The notes under the pieces were generated by a model. The model had not been told where the DNA came from. It saw nothing but the letters and a program-made list of their open reading frames with translations, and ran no database searches. From positions 62,001 through 126,000 of the forward strand of contig NC_040018.1 in assembly GCF_000972845.2 (NCBI RefSeq): a stretch of DNA of 64,000 nt, read 5' to 3'. Position 1 is the stretch's first letter. Each line of letters starts with the position of its first letter. Shown piece after piece: positions 37,206 to 49,275 of this stretch. Both the position numbers and the translations under genes were made by a program. The stretch comes from Larimichthys crocea. Taxonomy: Eukaryota > Chordata > Actinopteri > Sciaenidae.

Positions 37206-40200
37206 AATTACATACCACCTGTGAAAATTTTCAATTTAATCTACCCGCATAAACCCGAAATCCACTGAAAAACACAACACAATGTGCATCTATTTGTAAG
37301 CTCTATACTTTCACTCAGAATCCACCACTTGGGGGAAATGTCCCTTCCTTCAAAGTGTATTTGAATGAATGATGAATGAGGATGTTTGGGGAATGGCTAA
37401 AGAATGAAGGAGGAAAAGCCAAAATGTCTTTCTGCATTGACAGCAACATTTTCCCTGAGAGGGTTTCTAGTGTGTTAACACTGACATCTCATTGGAGCTT
37501 GAAATTCAATTTAAGTTAAAATCCAGCACAGGAAGTCAGTGGTTTGACAAAACGGTCGTTTATCAATCAGCTTTGTCAGTGACATCCTTTGAGTGTGCGT
37601 GAGTAGCACAGTAAACCGAGTGTTTCAACACTGTGTCCTGCAAAATGAGATTTTAAGGATCCATATAAGTGTTTTAGCATGTTGAAGTCTGTGTGTGTTT
37701 GCTGCTGTCCATTTTCCACAGCATACTGTGTGCTTTGTTAACCTCTGTGTGTCTTACAACCTCTTGGTGAAGGTGCTCTGTGACAGGTAAAAATAAGTGG
37801 CACAAATAAGCAGCTGGTGACTCCGCATGTATTGGAAGAGACACATTGCAGTCTTATCCCTCCCCAAGCTAACAGTGGAAGACTGTAGTCCACAGGGGAA
37901 TTGGTTATTCCTGTTTGGGCAGGAACAAACTCTTAACTGTAAGTACGGTGGATCAAAGATAAACTACAAAAAATATATAATAATAATTGTTCACTTTTGC
38001 TTTTAAATAACATTGAATTGAATATTGGCCATAATAAGACATTATATATATGAGATCCAAAATTTCACATGTGAAAGACTCCTGAGCATGTCAAAGCCTG
38101 TGGCTATTGAATGCTCTCAGCCCCGCCTCTGTTTTTAACAATGATAACAGTAGGAGATAGCTGTATTTTTAAAGGAGAGGTTATCACTGATACTACCTCT
38201 TCTAATGCAGCAGTGATGGGGCACAAGTAAGTTTGATTAATGGTGTACCTTGCTGATCCTGTGCCACTATACGTCTTAAAATATTGGCTGTTAAATCCTC
38301 AACCAATTTGGTATTAGAATATTTTGACAGAAATACAGCAGTTGATACATACACAAATACATTTATTGACAATTAATCAATGAGTCAATGTCTGATGAAA
38401 ATTAGAAATAAAGTAAATTACATGGTTTAATCACATTTTTTTTACCAGCTGAAATAGTGCATGATAACCGGACACGCAGACTGACAGAGTAACAAACTCA
38501 CAGGCGCCATGTTTGTTTAATTACTTAAGATTTCTGTATTACACCAACAAAAAGCGAGCGATGAATGTTAACAATGCATCACACAAGACAGGGCCAAGAT
38601 TTACAGTAATGAACCCAAATGCGCCATGCTACTCTCCAAGGGCAAAGTGGAGCCATCACTGCACTTTGGGAGATTAATGCTGAGTTTACAGGTGACCTTC
38701 GCTGCTGAGCAAGGACACTGCCCTGTGCGATAGGCCTAATTTTAGAAATATTGCTGATATTCCTCTGTGTAATTCTGCTCACAAATCTATTTGTGTATAG
38801 CCTATTATTCATGTTCTATGCATGTTGGACTGACAGCAACTGCATTAATAGTGACTAATGTAGAACAAATTGATCTGCATAATATTAATAATTAACCAAG
38901 CATATTTTAATTAGATAAATTAGAGAAGCTCAATGTTGTCAAAGACAGTTGTATGAAAGGGTGTTTCTATGTGTATTTGACATCTCACCAAACAGACACA
39001 TACAAGAGTAAATGAATTACAGAAGGAATGTAAACAGATTTGTTTAAACTCCCCATGAGTAGTCCACAGAAGCCTCACAAACTGAAAAAAAACTGAGTGC
39101 ATTAGCCTGTGTATTGTTTTAATTTGTATTCTCCATGACTCCAATACTTAGTTGATCATATTAACATGTACCGCCTATGTAGCCAGACATGTCTCACATA
39201 CATTACATGCATGCAGTAGACGCAATGCTTACTGGGTAATGTTTGCTAAAAATGCAGTGCCCAGCTGCTGAAAAATTGTTGAACCTCTTCTTAAAAATGA
39301 AAGAATTTACTGTATTTGTGGGATGTTTTTAAAAGATTTACACCTTCAACAGGACACAAAGGGCTTAAGGCTTAGAGCCACAAACAGGCAGGGTAAGTAG
39401 GTGAGTACTGAGAGCTGGACTAATGCATTGTTGTTTTTGGTCTTTTCATGGGATTTGTTAATGGCTAAAACATAAATTATCAACGTTATCCTTTAATTTC
39501 ATATTTTGGTCGTGTTCTTAAGTCTCTCTATAGACACCGTTTTAATACTTTTTTGTGCAGGTCTTATAATAGTAGTCACATGGAGCCATAATTCTCACTT
39601 TTGACATTATTTGAAAACAAATATTCAGTGAACCTGAAACCATGGTATGTTTGGGGCTAATTGGTGAAAATGCACATATTTCTCATTATACTGACATTAA
39701 AGCAATGGAAAAAAATGTATCCTCTGACTGTATTAAACCAGTCCACAATGGAAACTGGTTCATGTGATTCATCAAGAAGAACTCAGTAAACAAAGCAGTG
39801 TGGCAGAGGGATAAAATCTTATATGGTCAATTTAAGAATAGGTTTATTGTGCATAGCATTGTACAGTGTATGTGTAGGAGTGACATTATTGACTACTTAA
39901 TCCATCCTTTAGGTGTACAATATAACAATGGCTTTTTGGAGGTGTGACCTTCTCAAATGGTGGAGGACAGTCCAAGATTTATGTCACAGTTGAGAGCTTC
40001 TGTTGTGAGCCCTGACAGACGGATAATCCTGTGGTTTAAACTTGGCAAATATTGATCCCGTGGACCTCAGTGGCAAGCCTCGAGACCTGAAATTGAGGGA
40101 AATGGATTACTCTGCAGAGTCAAAAAAAAAGGAGATAAATGAGGAAGTGCAAAATATACTATCTTGACCATCAAGCTAGATAACACATCGTGAGGAAACA

Positions 40201-40928
40201 TATACATTAATTCTCAGGCATCCCATTTGGAGTTATTGCATGCTCTTCTTTCAGTAGAGGATTGTCTTGTCGCTCTTAGCATTCAGGTTTAAATGCCGGT
40301 TCTCCTCATCCATCAAAGCAAGCATTCCCCTGTCTCTTATTGGCATTAACCTCAATAACATTGCCACACATAACAAGGCTTTATAGAAAATGATGCGATG
40401 GCGGAGGGTCATTGCAGTGACCTTATTTTTCTTTTAGTTAGAAATTGTCTTCTCCTTGTCCAGTTTTAAAATAATCTGGACTTCAGAGCCTTGATCATGC
40501 AGCTTTTATAGTAGCACTGTTAAATAATTTGAAGCTCATTTACTTCCGATGACATAAGAGAGGATTGCTATTAATAACATCACTTTTTAAATATTATACT
40601 TAGTTGCATGTGAAATAAATGTATTCATAAAAGTATTGAAGCTAGTTGAGATTCTTTTGTCATGGTCTGCTCATATACTTGTTCTGGAGCTTTTGACCTG
40701 ATCACATTGTACTCACCAACATGTTAGGGCTACTCAGTTGTCACCGGAAATGTAGATGCTCAAACCTTCCATTCTTTTGAGCACCTCAAGGACTCATCTG
40801 TGTTGAGTTTGCGGTTGAGCTTGACAATTCATTCTTGACCGAAAAAAGTCTCAGCTAACGGTTCACTTGTTACACTGCTGATCGTACATATTCATATTAT
40901 TATCATATACATATTATTACGTGGTTTT
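37206..40928. other. Unique sequence, candidate conserved block near 38460-38935
   Basis: No gene or recognised repeat. The block at 38460-38935 has more CpG than its flanks and a TAAT-rich right part; see findings. Confidence 0.5.
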
Positions 40929-41064
40929 ACATTACATTTACATTTAGTCATTTAGCAGACGCTTTTATCCAAAGCGACTTACAGAAAAGGGAACATTCAA
41001 GGTCTAGTGCGATAAGAAGCGTTAGTGCAGCAATAAGTGTGAGTGACAATTCTTTAGGAGTAGA

Positions 41065-41069
41065 TTTGT
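41065..41069. repeat. Target site duplication, left copy (TTTGT)
   Basis: Immediately precedes the LTR start; identical to 41785-41789. Confidence 0.9.
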
Positions 41070-41784
41070 TGTTACGACTATACATAAGGGTATGAAAAGA
41101 CGTAACATAAAACCAGATTTTAAGGTTATTAAACAAAAGTATTTTATTAAATGAAAGTTCAGATTGTTTTAACAAAAGGAGGTGAGGCAAAAGGGAACTA
41201 AGGGCGAGCGAGTGCTGTTAAACGAACAAACAAATATAACAAAAAGAGAACTCTAAACAGAGCCTATATTATCTAAGTAGCAAACAAAAACGAGAAAGAA
41301 CAACCTTACTAATTAAGCTACTATCTAATAACAAAAAACACATCAAAAACAGCACTCCTAAACTAATGGGTCTAACAGAAATCTTCTCACGTGTAATCAG
41401 TAACTATATCAAACTAAACCCTGCCCAGTCCCAGACAAAATCAAACACCAAAACCTTCACAGTTACGAAATACAAACAAACGAGTATCATCAGATACGTA
41501 TAAACGAGGCGAGCTCACGAACACCACACAAACAACGAGTGAAGCCGCCACGATGCTCGGGCGGCTGCCGTTTAAATGCCTGTGATGCTGCCGCATGGGC
41601 CCTCTCATTGGTGGCGCGGAAAGGATGCCGCACCAATCCTGGCCCTGCACAGCCACGGACATGTTGTCCCCGCCTCCTCCAGTTGGGGCCAAACAGGGAC
41701 CGGCAATCGCACACCAGCATTTACCTAGGGGAAAACACTACACACCCACATATGTGCCAGGGCGAAACAGCGGCAGCCGTAACA
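41070..41784 (-). mobile_element. Solo LTR (715 bp) with perfect 5-bp target duplication
   Basis: The insert begins TGTTACGACT at 41070 and ends GCAGCCGTAACA at 41784, so the LTR termini are TGTTACG...CGTAACA, a perfect 7-bp inverted repeat with canonical TG/CA ends. It is flanked on both sides by TTTGT (41065-41069 and 41785-41789), an exact 5-bp target site duplication. Orientation is taken as minus: on that strand a TTTAAA TATA-like site lies near 41575 and AATAAA near 41147, in promoter-then-polyadenylation order. Its GC- and CpG-rich U3-like part (41500-41784 in plus coordinates) contrasts with the AT-rich remainder. No internal gag/pol is present, so this is the product of LTR-LTR recombination. 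The 5-bp duplication suits Ty3/gypsy-type elements, but the lineage is not determinable here. Frames over it are incidental. Confidence 0.9.
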
Positions 41785-41789
41785 TTTGT
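41785..41789. repeat. Target site duplication, right copy (TTTGT)
   Basis: Immediately follows the LTR end; identical to 41065-41069. Confidence 0.9.
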
Positions 41790-41845
41790 CATGTAGTGCT
41801 AGGAGAGAAGGTATTCTCTGAAGAACTGGGTCTTCAGGAGTTTTT

Positions 41846-42475
41846 TTAAAGGTAGAGAGGGACACCCCTGCTCTGGTAGGAACTGGTGGTGTGTTCCACC
41901 AATGGGGAACAACAAGCGAGAAGAGTTTGGATTGCCTTGAACAAACAGGTAGGCAGAGCCAGGTCTAGTTCATTGGACGAGCTCAATGGTCGTGAGGTAG
42001 CATATGCCTGTATAAGGGCGTTCAAGTAGGTAGGTGCAGTACCAGAGACAACTTTGTAGGTGAGCATTAGCTAAATGAATTTAATGTGGGCTGCAACTGG
42101 TAGCCAGTGGAGCTCGATGAGCAGTGGGGTGACATGTGACCTTTTGGGTTGATTGTAGACCAGGTGCACCGCCGTGTTCTGGATCATCTGAAGGGGTTTC
42201 ACTTTGCAAGCTGGAAGGCCCGTCAAGAGGGCATTACAGTATCTTGAGATAACCATATCTTTTGTCAGGAGTTGAGTAGCATATTGAGTTAAGTAAGGTC
42301 TGATTTTTCTGATGTTGCGAAGTGCAAAGCAGCACGACCAGGCAACTGAAGCGACATGATTGGAAAAGGGTAGTTGGTCATTTATCATAACCCCTAAGTT
42401 GGGGTGGGGGCAAAATACAGGTAGTCAATTTTTAAGTTGATGTCATGGTGTATTGTAGGTTTGGCTGGGAGGACC
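41846..42475 (-). pseudogene. L2 reverse transcriptase C-terminal remnant
   Basis: On the minus strand, translation gives the familiar end of an L2 RT. From about 42475: VLPAKPTIHHDIN-like, then after a small frame break the frame 42388-42071 (MINDQLPFSNHVASVAWSC..., NIRKIRPYL, YCNALLTGLPACKVKPLQMI, HVTPLLIELHWLPVAAHIKF). The last stretch (YKVVSGTAPTYLNALIQ) comes from 42067-41846 after a stop. The catalytic (F/Y)xDD box is upstream of the truncation point and absent. It is a broken, non-functional remnant. The two open parts (105 and 73 codons) are pieces of this one gene, not separate genes. Confidence 0.85.
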
Positions 42476-42477
42476 AG

Positions 42478-42819
42478 GATGTGGTGGCTAGGTTAGCACT
42501 GTATCTTCACAGCAAGAAGGGATCTGGAGGCCTTCCTATAGCTGGTTAGTTCATGGTTGGGGCTGGAACCTTTCTGTGTGGAGTTTGGATGTTCTCCCTG
42601 TGTCTGCTTGTTCACTCTAGGTACTCCAACTTCCTTCTATAGTCCAAACACATGCAGGTTAATAGGTTAATTGATTACTCTAAATTGCCTGTAGGCGTGA
42701 ATGTGAGCGTGAATTGTTGTTTGTCTCTATGTGTCAGGGCTGTGATGAACTAGCGAGTGGGATCATCTCCAGCCCCCCGCAGCCCTACAAAGGATAAGCG
42801 TTTATAGATAATGGATACA
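42478..42819 (+). mobile_element. GATG-tailed SINE-like repeat, most complete copy
   Basis: The head GTGGTGGCTAGGTTAGCACTG is tRNA-like (an A-box resembling TGGCTCAGTGGTTAGC); the B-box region is degraded. The body has CTTTCTGTGTGGAGTTTGGA (42570), GTCCAAACACATGCAGGTTA (42643), TCTAAATTGCCTGTAGGCGT (42680), GTGAATGTGAGCGTGAAT-like (42697) and AGCCCCCCGCAGCCCTACAA (42771). It ends AGATAATGGATAC, one unit of the GATG-type tail. Such tails are shared with RTE/Rex3 LINEs, which may have mobilised it (inference). Its 5' end abuts the L2 fragment. Confidence 0.75.
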
Positions 42820-44084
42820 TTTTATGAATGTATAACACTTCACAGTGACAGACTCAGGCTGTTGGAGCGGCAGGTGCGAAAAAAAAGGGCACTCTGGAGG
42901 GAACTCTGTCACATTTTCTCCACCGGAAATGTACCACAGAAGTGACTTTTTTTTCTTGAACACTGGGTCACTGTGGGTACTTCATCATCTACCATGGAGG
43001 CACCTCACAGTGGGCACTTTTACTGCATTTTTACCTAACATTGGTTACTGACTAGTATTCTGTGACACCAAAGTTAAGGGTGAGACTAGAGCTGTAAATG
43101 ACCTATCTATTAACCTATGATCTATCTACCTATAAAATACAGTGCAGTCTGCTTATACACCTGGCAGATTGATAGCAAGCAACAACTCGACCGCGCTTCC
43201 GTGTCAGTGTACAAAAAATTGTCATTTTCACACTATGACTGTAGTAGGAAAATAAATGTATAAATAAACTATTTTGTTGAGTGATTCTCAACAATACAGT
43301 GCACTACCACTCCATTTTGGTGTTAAAACATATCTTTCTGAACTCCATCCTCACCTAAAAGGTGCAAACACACTTGTGATGCATTAGTTCACTTAAGCTG
43401 GTCATTCAGATATTGAAACTGATCGGTACATTGAAATATGCATCTCAAAGTGGATAAAATGTGAATCTACTTCAGTTACATAAATGCAACAACTGCTGTG
43501 TCTATTATCTGATCTACCTCGCACTACTATACACTACTGCACACTGTGTGTGTGTGTGTGTGTGCATGCCTACAAGCAGTTGTTTTGATTAACAGGCAAA
43601 TAATACAAACTAACATTAAATTAATACATACTCTCTCATACATTATTAAAACTTATGTGTAATGCAATGTATGTAATGCTGATGCTGCAGAAGAATTTCC
43701 TTTTATACCAATTCATAAACAATTTATAAGAGGTTCAGTGTTCATGCAGGGGGTTAAATGGTAGTACATTTATAGTACATTTTTCTTACACCACAATTGA
43801 GTTAACTCATTATGGGACATTCATGCGTGTGATTGCTGTTCAGCTCACATGGCATCTGAATAATTCAGTATTTTCAAAGGTGTTTGCACTTCCTTTGTTA
43901 CATATGAATGAAGCATGTTCAATGTGATGAGCAGTATGTAAAGTATCTTTTATCATCTGTAATCTACATTAACAAAAGTATATTTGTAAATCACATTATA
44001 GCAAATTCAATATCTTTATCCCACTGTGATAACAAACAGAAACAGCAGCCAGGCATACACCATATGCTTTCAAAGGTCAGGATC
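42820..44084. other. Unique sequence, (TG)n at 43545-43564
   Basis: No gene; short TG microsatellite. Confidence 0.5.
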
Positions 44085-44150
44085 ACCAGCCCAGCACACT
44101 TTGAGCAGTTAGGGTTCAGTTCCTTGTTGAAGGGCACTTCAGTATGTTGA
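44085..44150 (-). mobile_element. Short SINE body fragment
   Basis: GAGCAGTTAGGGTTCAGTTCC then TGTTGAAGGGCACTTCAGT resembles the reverse complement of the body of the tRNA-SINE family at 11236 (its 'GTGCCCTTGAGCAAGGCACC' part in well-preserved copies). Short and diverged. Confidence 0.5.
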
Positions 44151-45070
44151 TGGAAACCATATTGCAAAATCCTCCAGGGAGTAGTTCACAAGCCACAATG
44201 CATTTGGATGGGGGGTATGCTTTGAGCACCAGCTGGATGCAGGGAGGGATTGGTTTTCTCTTGACATTGCCAGTTGGCACACCTGTCCGTGAATCAGGTT
44301 AATTGGCTCAGAACAAGTTAAAACTCTCTTATTCACTGATATAGTTGAAGAGACTCAGAGGATAAGAGAGAGAACATAGAGGCATGCCAGTTAGAAAAAG
44401 TTTATTTTCTACAACTAAGCTCTGGAAAAAGTTCAGTCAGGATGTACATTGTTTTGCATATAAGCTTGTAGGTACATTTTTGGAATTTAATTATAGTTTT
44501 TTGTCATTTATTTTTCCATCCTGCAGTTACCTCCACATGCTCACCTTAAGTTCCTTGTTGTCATTATCCGAGGTTTTCAACTGTGGCATCAGCTGCTCAC
44601 ATCTGTCCAATAGCACAGAGACACCCCTACAATCTTAGCCTAGAGTCTTGCAGGGAATTTATCTTGCAGCAGCTCAGAGCCGATGCTACTCAGTCAAGAA
44701 AGAATCTCCTTGTAGTCCAAGTGCCAAATACTTTATCAATCCATTATAAGAAACAGCTATTTTTACTTAATGCATGTATTTCCTGAGTTACTGTTTAGGC
44801 AACTGTGTCATCTTTGGTCCATGCAGACTCTTGTTGAAAGTCACTTTGATGGCAATGTGACATACTGAATTAAGTATTACCGATGATGTAAGGACTCAAA
44901 TTAGCTAAACCTTTCAATTATAAATAATATTATTGAAATGTTACCCCTTCACTCTTAACCTAATTCATTCCAGTTTCCAAATTATAATATCTGTCAAAAT
45001 AGTAAAGAATATAATCAATATGTTGATAAAAATAAGTAGGGTCAGTACAGAAAACCATGACAGGCAATGA
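44151..45070. other. Unique sequence, no gene seen
   Basis: Nothing recognised. Confidence 0.5.
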
Positions 45071-45380
45071 CATCCATCCATTTCCATAGCACTGTAAGTA
45101 CTATTTTACGTCCATAGAACAGTCTCCCTGGTCGGACTCACAAGAGGTATTGGTTGAACAGCCAGGAAACCTCCATGCCAGATCCCCAGTCTATCACAGG
45201 GAACTGCACATAAGTGCAGATGAATACAGAAAGCCCCAGTCACACCTACTATATGGGCAACTTAAACTCTCTAACACACCTGGCATGCAAACTCTGGAAA
45301 TAAATAAAATCACCCAAAGGAACCAATGCAAGGAAACAAGGAAATTTTCCACACTGTGGAAAAGACCAGGGCTGAGCCTT
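45071..45380 (-). mobile_element. GATG-tailed SINE-like repeat, diverged reverse copy
   Basis: Starts at the tail (CATCCATCCATTTCCATAGC, 45071) and reads inward: CCCCAGTCTATCACAGGGA (45185), CACACCTACTATATGGGCAA (45243), CACCTGGCATGCAAACTC (45276). The order matches the 30244-30531 copy but it is far more diverged. Confidence 0.6.
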
Positions 45381-46202
45381 GAGAATCTGATGATTAGGCA
45401 GAGCATTCCAACGGCCTAAGGTGCAGGTATTGACAGTGGAAAGCTTTTTATAGAAGCCATTTTGTCAATCAGATATCGCCTCTGTTGTTAACAAATTGAG
45501 TTTTATTCTCAAGTTCCTTTTGAAATACTTTATTACCCACAACCTTTATTGAGTTCTTACCTTACAGACTGACAGCAGATGGGAAGCGGTTAGAAACATT
45601 AAATACTTCAAAGTTGTGCATGGCCACCACATCAGAATGAAGACATTTATGTCAGCATGTTTTAGTTTTTTTCTGCATGTTGTAGCTGTTATGCTGTATT
45701 CACATTGTAACAGAAAAACAAGTTTCTTGTACCATGTGTTCCAGGTTGCTGTGTTGAAAATAATGCATTGTATGGTAAGGTAATTTATTTTTCAAGTGCC
45801 ATGCACTGTGCCCAGCCCCCATAGACGCTATGAGACACATAATTTGAAATCTTTTGGTGTATAAAAAGACCTCTATGAATGACATTTTGAAATGACTCAT
45901 ACAAGCCTCATGAGTCATATGAACACAGTGACACTGTAGCTAAGCTGGTCTAGTGAAATAATGGCCAACCAGCATATAAATGTCCTTTGAAGATGTATTT
46001 TCCCTGTCTTCCGTCATCATATGACAAGAAAATAAAAGACATAAAAAGCATAGAATATAATCAAACAAAATGAATAAAGCGTATACCACTGTCCAAGTAA
46101 AACCACACCAATGGACATTATACACAATATAAATCAATTTTAAGAAAAATAATTAAGGTTGGATGGGACCTTCCTTCCTCTGCATATATGTTAGTTGTCT
46201 TA
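45381..46202. other. Unique AT-rich sequence, no gene seen
   Basis: Nothing recognised. Confidence 0.5.
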
Positions 46203-46440
46203 CCCCCGGCGCTTTGCATCAGCGTTACGTCATTACGAGTAATACACGGCCATCCTAGTCAATGTATCAAACCCCCACCTGCTCCCTAGTGGTCAGTTTG
46301 AAACACATCTCAGACGCATCTCAATGCTCGACTACACATGACTTAAGCGCCTGTTCTATTTTTGACGCCTGACAGGAGCAGCATGCGTCAATTTACACAG
46401 ACCACCTCGAGCGGGCGGAAGCCTGACACAGAAAAAGCAA
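46203..46440. other. CpG-dense block of unknown nature
   Basis: About 240 bp with many CpGs (CCCCGGCGC, CAGCGTTACGTCATTACGAG, CTCGAGCGGGCGG) inside AT-rich, CpG-poor DNA. A TTGACGC (46362) / GCGTCAA (46385) inverted pair lies inside. A CRE-like TTACGTCA occurs at 46226. Either a young methylation-spared repeat or a regulatory patch; undecided. Confidence 0.45.
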
Positions 46441-47904
46441 AGAGAATCCGTATAATATAGTATAGTACAGTATTACATACTATATACACATATAAAATAC
46501 ATAACCATACACCTGAAATATCTTCTATATATTTCATGTAGAGATTTGAAATATCAAATAGTGTAATGGACCATGAAAATGTGAAAGAAAAATGTATTGC
46601 ATAATAAATGCATGCTGTACAATGCATTATACACATTTAAGATAAAACACATTTACACATAAAATTGCTGCAATTGTTTTGTTACGAACTGCCTCACGGA
46701 ATGTGAAGAGAAGGGAGTCCATGCAAAGGCTGTACTTTGGAAATGTAATTTAGTGAGAAATGTATTAAAGTTAAAACTAACTACAAGTGAACAATGGGGT
46801 GTGTAGATCTGCAATGGAAGGAATGAATGTTGGTTGATGTGCCATGAAGAAAATGTCCAACTTAAAATACTGTAGAAACATTAATTTACTTTAACAACGT
46901 GAAACAATTATTGATTTGTAGTACAAAACAAATCTATTCTGACATTTATATATATATATATATTCAAACACGGAAAATTGCTGCTTTTCTTAGTGGTTAA
47001 AAATATACTCTGCTCTTATTCTCTCTCTCTCTCTCTCTCGTATTTTGTTGAATCTGTGAAATTACAAAAGAAAGAACTGTCCTATATTGTGGGAGCACAC
47101 ACAGAACTATTCACAATTTAGCTGCAGCCAAGCTAATCTTGGCAAAGCTAAGGCAAATACAAAACAACACTTCTGGGCTGTGTTCCTATCAACTGAGTAG
47201 CCTCATCCAAATGCAAGGAACAAGTGATTAGACAAGTGCGCCCAAATTGACTAAAACCTTGCAACAATACACTAACAGTGCCTAACAGTGCAAACAAAAG
47301 GGACATAATTCTTCAAATAATTAAATCACAGATGTGCTATAAACAAATAATGTTCCCACTGATAAATCAACTGTCTAACATTGTTTTCTACATTCTGGCT
47401 ACTGTACAGGTATTACTGTGTGAGAGTAATTATGATTTGAGTATTTTGCTTTAGAGGTATTTATTGGATAACCTTGAATTTAGCCTGCTTCCATTAATTA
47501 TTATAATAGGACCACCTACCCAGTAATAGATATAACAAAGTCTGACAATTAAGTGTTCATTGAAGTGGACACATTGGCTTTCAGGACTGCTGTCAAAGCA
47601 TGTTAACTCATAAATGTTTTTATTTTTTATTTTTTTAATTCATCATATTCATGATAATTAATCATTTATCATTTATTACCTGTTTATCTCCATAATTCAG
47701 CCTCCTGGGGCTTTGTGGGGTCTGTGGGGAAAGCAAAGAACCACATTAATTTTGTATAGCACCTTTCTTGTAATGATTATTTTCAGACAAATATGTGAAA
47801 ATGTGTACAGATGCATTGGCTACTGATATTGTGTCATACACCTAAGCATCACCCTCTATGGCTATAAAATAAAGTCTGCAAAAACACAGTGTGCAAAAAA
47901 AAAT
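46441..47904. other. AT-rich sequence, (TA)n 46947-46963, (CT)n 47020-47039
   Basis: Two short microsatellites; no gene or repeat family recognised. Confidence 0.55.
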
Positions 47905-48285
47905 GCAGTACCTCGATTGGCCACTTGAACCTGGCTATAAAACAAGATAATTTTGTAGGCTTCCATATTAAAATGCCCAAGTTCACAGCAGAAATAAACT
48001 CACCCAATCAAATTATTATTAAGGCTCAAAGTTATGCATAATTAAGAGCATGGACACTTTGATTGACAGGTAAGTGCTGTCATGGATGACTTGGTTGAGC
48101 ACCCAGGCTTAATTAAGCCCACCTGAGCTCCACCCATGCTCTGTGTCTTGGCCCATTTTTTAATTAGCTGATAGCCAGCAGAGACAGGTCTACCAAGATG
48201 GTCACTGCAGGTCTTTAGAAACCATCACAGATAACAGCATGGATACTACGTCCATTGTCATTTATACAGTCTGTGGTTTTATCCC
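47905..48285 (+). repeat. Family A repeat, copy 4 (internally deleted)
   Basis: Plus orientation: TACCTCGATTGGCCACTTGA (47912), TTCCATATTAAAATGCCCAA (47962), CACAGCAGAAATAAACTCAC, AAAGTTATGCATAATTAAGA (48029), CATGGATACTACGTCCATTG (48239) and TTATACAGTCTGTGG at the end. Relative to copy 1 it lacks about 90 bp after AGCAGAAATAAAC (the segment containing GTTTACAGTCTGGTAC). Confidence 0.75.
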
Positions 48286-49275
48286 TGAAAAACATAGTGT
48301 TCTACGGATTAGGATCTTTTGCTTGACATGCACATTAGATTTTACAGGCACGGGAAGAGGCAAGTATTGTACAAACATATTTCATCAACTGCTTTAAAAC
48401 TCTCTACAGTGTTTAGTAGCGCTGGGTACCCCTCAACAGTGTTGATAAGCACTTAACCACAGAATATCAAATTCATTGTTTCCTCTCTACTCCTGCTTCA
48501 TAGATAATCATTTTTAATCACATAGTCACCTTAAGCTCATGATGCAGGGAGGGCATTAGCATTTTTTTAATGATGCCTACTGATATACTGCTGCCTACAG
48601 TACAGTAAACATCACAACACACTGTTAACTATTTGTGTATACTATTTGTGTACTATCTCCGTATCTGATGTGGATGTCCAAACAGCTTACATGCAACACA
48701 TGGAAAGAGATCAAAGACAGGGGGCATTCTGGAAAACCATATAAGAATTGCTGAGGAAGCACCTCATACTTATTGCATCATAATACTAGAAAAATATATC
48801 ATAGTAGGCCCCTGGAGCAGTTCCTTGCAGAGACAGTACGGATAGGATTGTTTTCTGCCTATTTGTCGCACACAGCTGTTCATATTCTTTGCCTTTTACA
48901 GCCATATTGTGCATATAAATAAATATTGTATGGACTGTTGTTTATTGACTTTAGGGAACAGTATTGATAGGCTTCACAGTTATTAGTACCTTCAGATTCT
49001 TTCAGAGTTCTCTTCAGATCAGTGTTTCAGTATCATGCACTGTAGAATGTGAACAGTAGACTAACTCATTTTGTTTGTTTGTTTGTTTGTTTTGTTTCCT
49101 CATAGCAACTTGTGTTTTATGAAAAATGTGTTAATGAATGGTGTTTCCTGATTAGGGGCTGAAAAAGGAGCACTCGGTGAGCTGTATGGGAAAGAGCAAA
49201 CTCTCTGTCTAAAACCAAGAACCAGCTGTCAGGCAAAATGCTCATTTTCTCTCTCTTTTTTTTTATTTCTCTGGG
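48286..49275. other. Unique sequence, (TTTG)n at 49070-49097
   Basis: No gene; TTTG microsatellite. Confidence 0.5.

Larger units (their letters stand above)
40929..42477 (-). mobile_element. L2-clade LINE, 5'-truncated, split by a solo LTR
   Basis: Minus-strand element. Its 3' end lies at 40929 with ACATTACATTTACATTTAG, i.e. TGTAA-type tail repeats on the minus strand. Next to it is the hallmark L2 3' stem-loop sequence AGCAGACGCTTTTATCCAAA (40955-40974), known from eel UnaL2 and many fish L2 elements and recognised by the L2 reverse transcriptase. The 3' UTR is interrupted by the solo LTR (41070-41784) and resumes at 41790. RT C-terminal coding sequence follows to about 42475, so most of the element upstream of the RT end is absent. 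Confidence 0.85.

Noticed and set aside
41441..41849. Four overlapping frames on both strands
   Set aside because: They lie in or across the GC-rich part of the solo LTR; openness comes from base composition.
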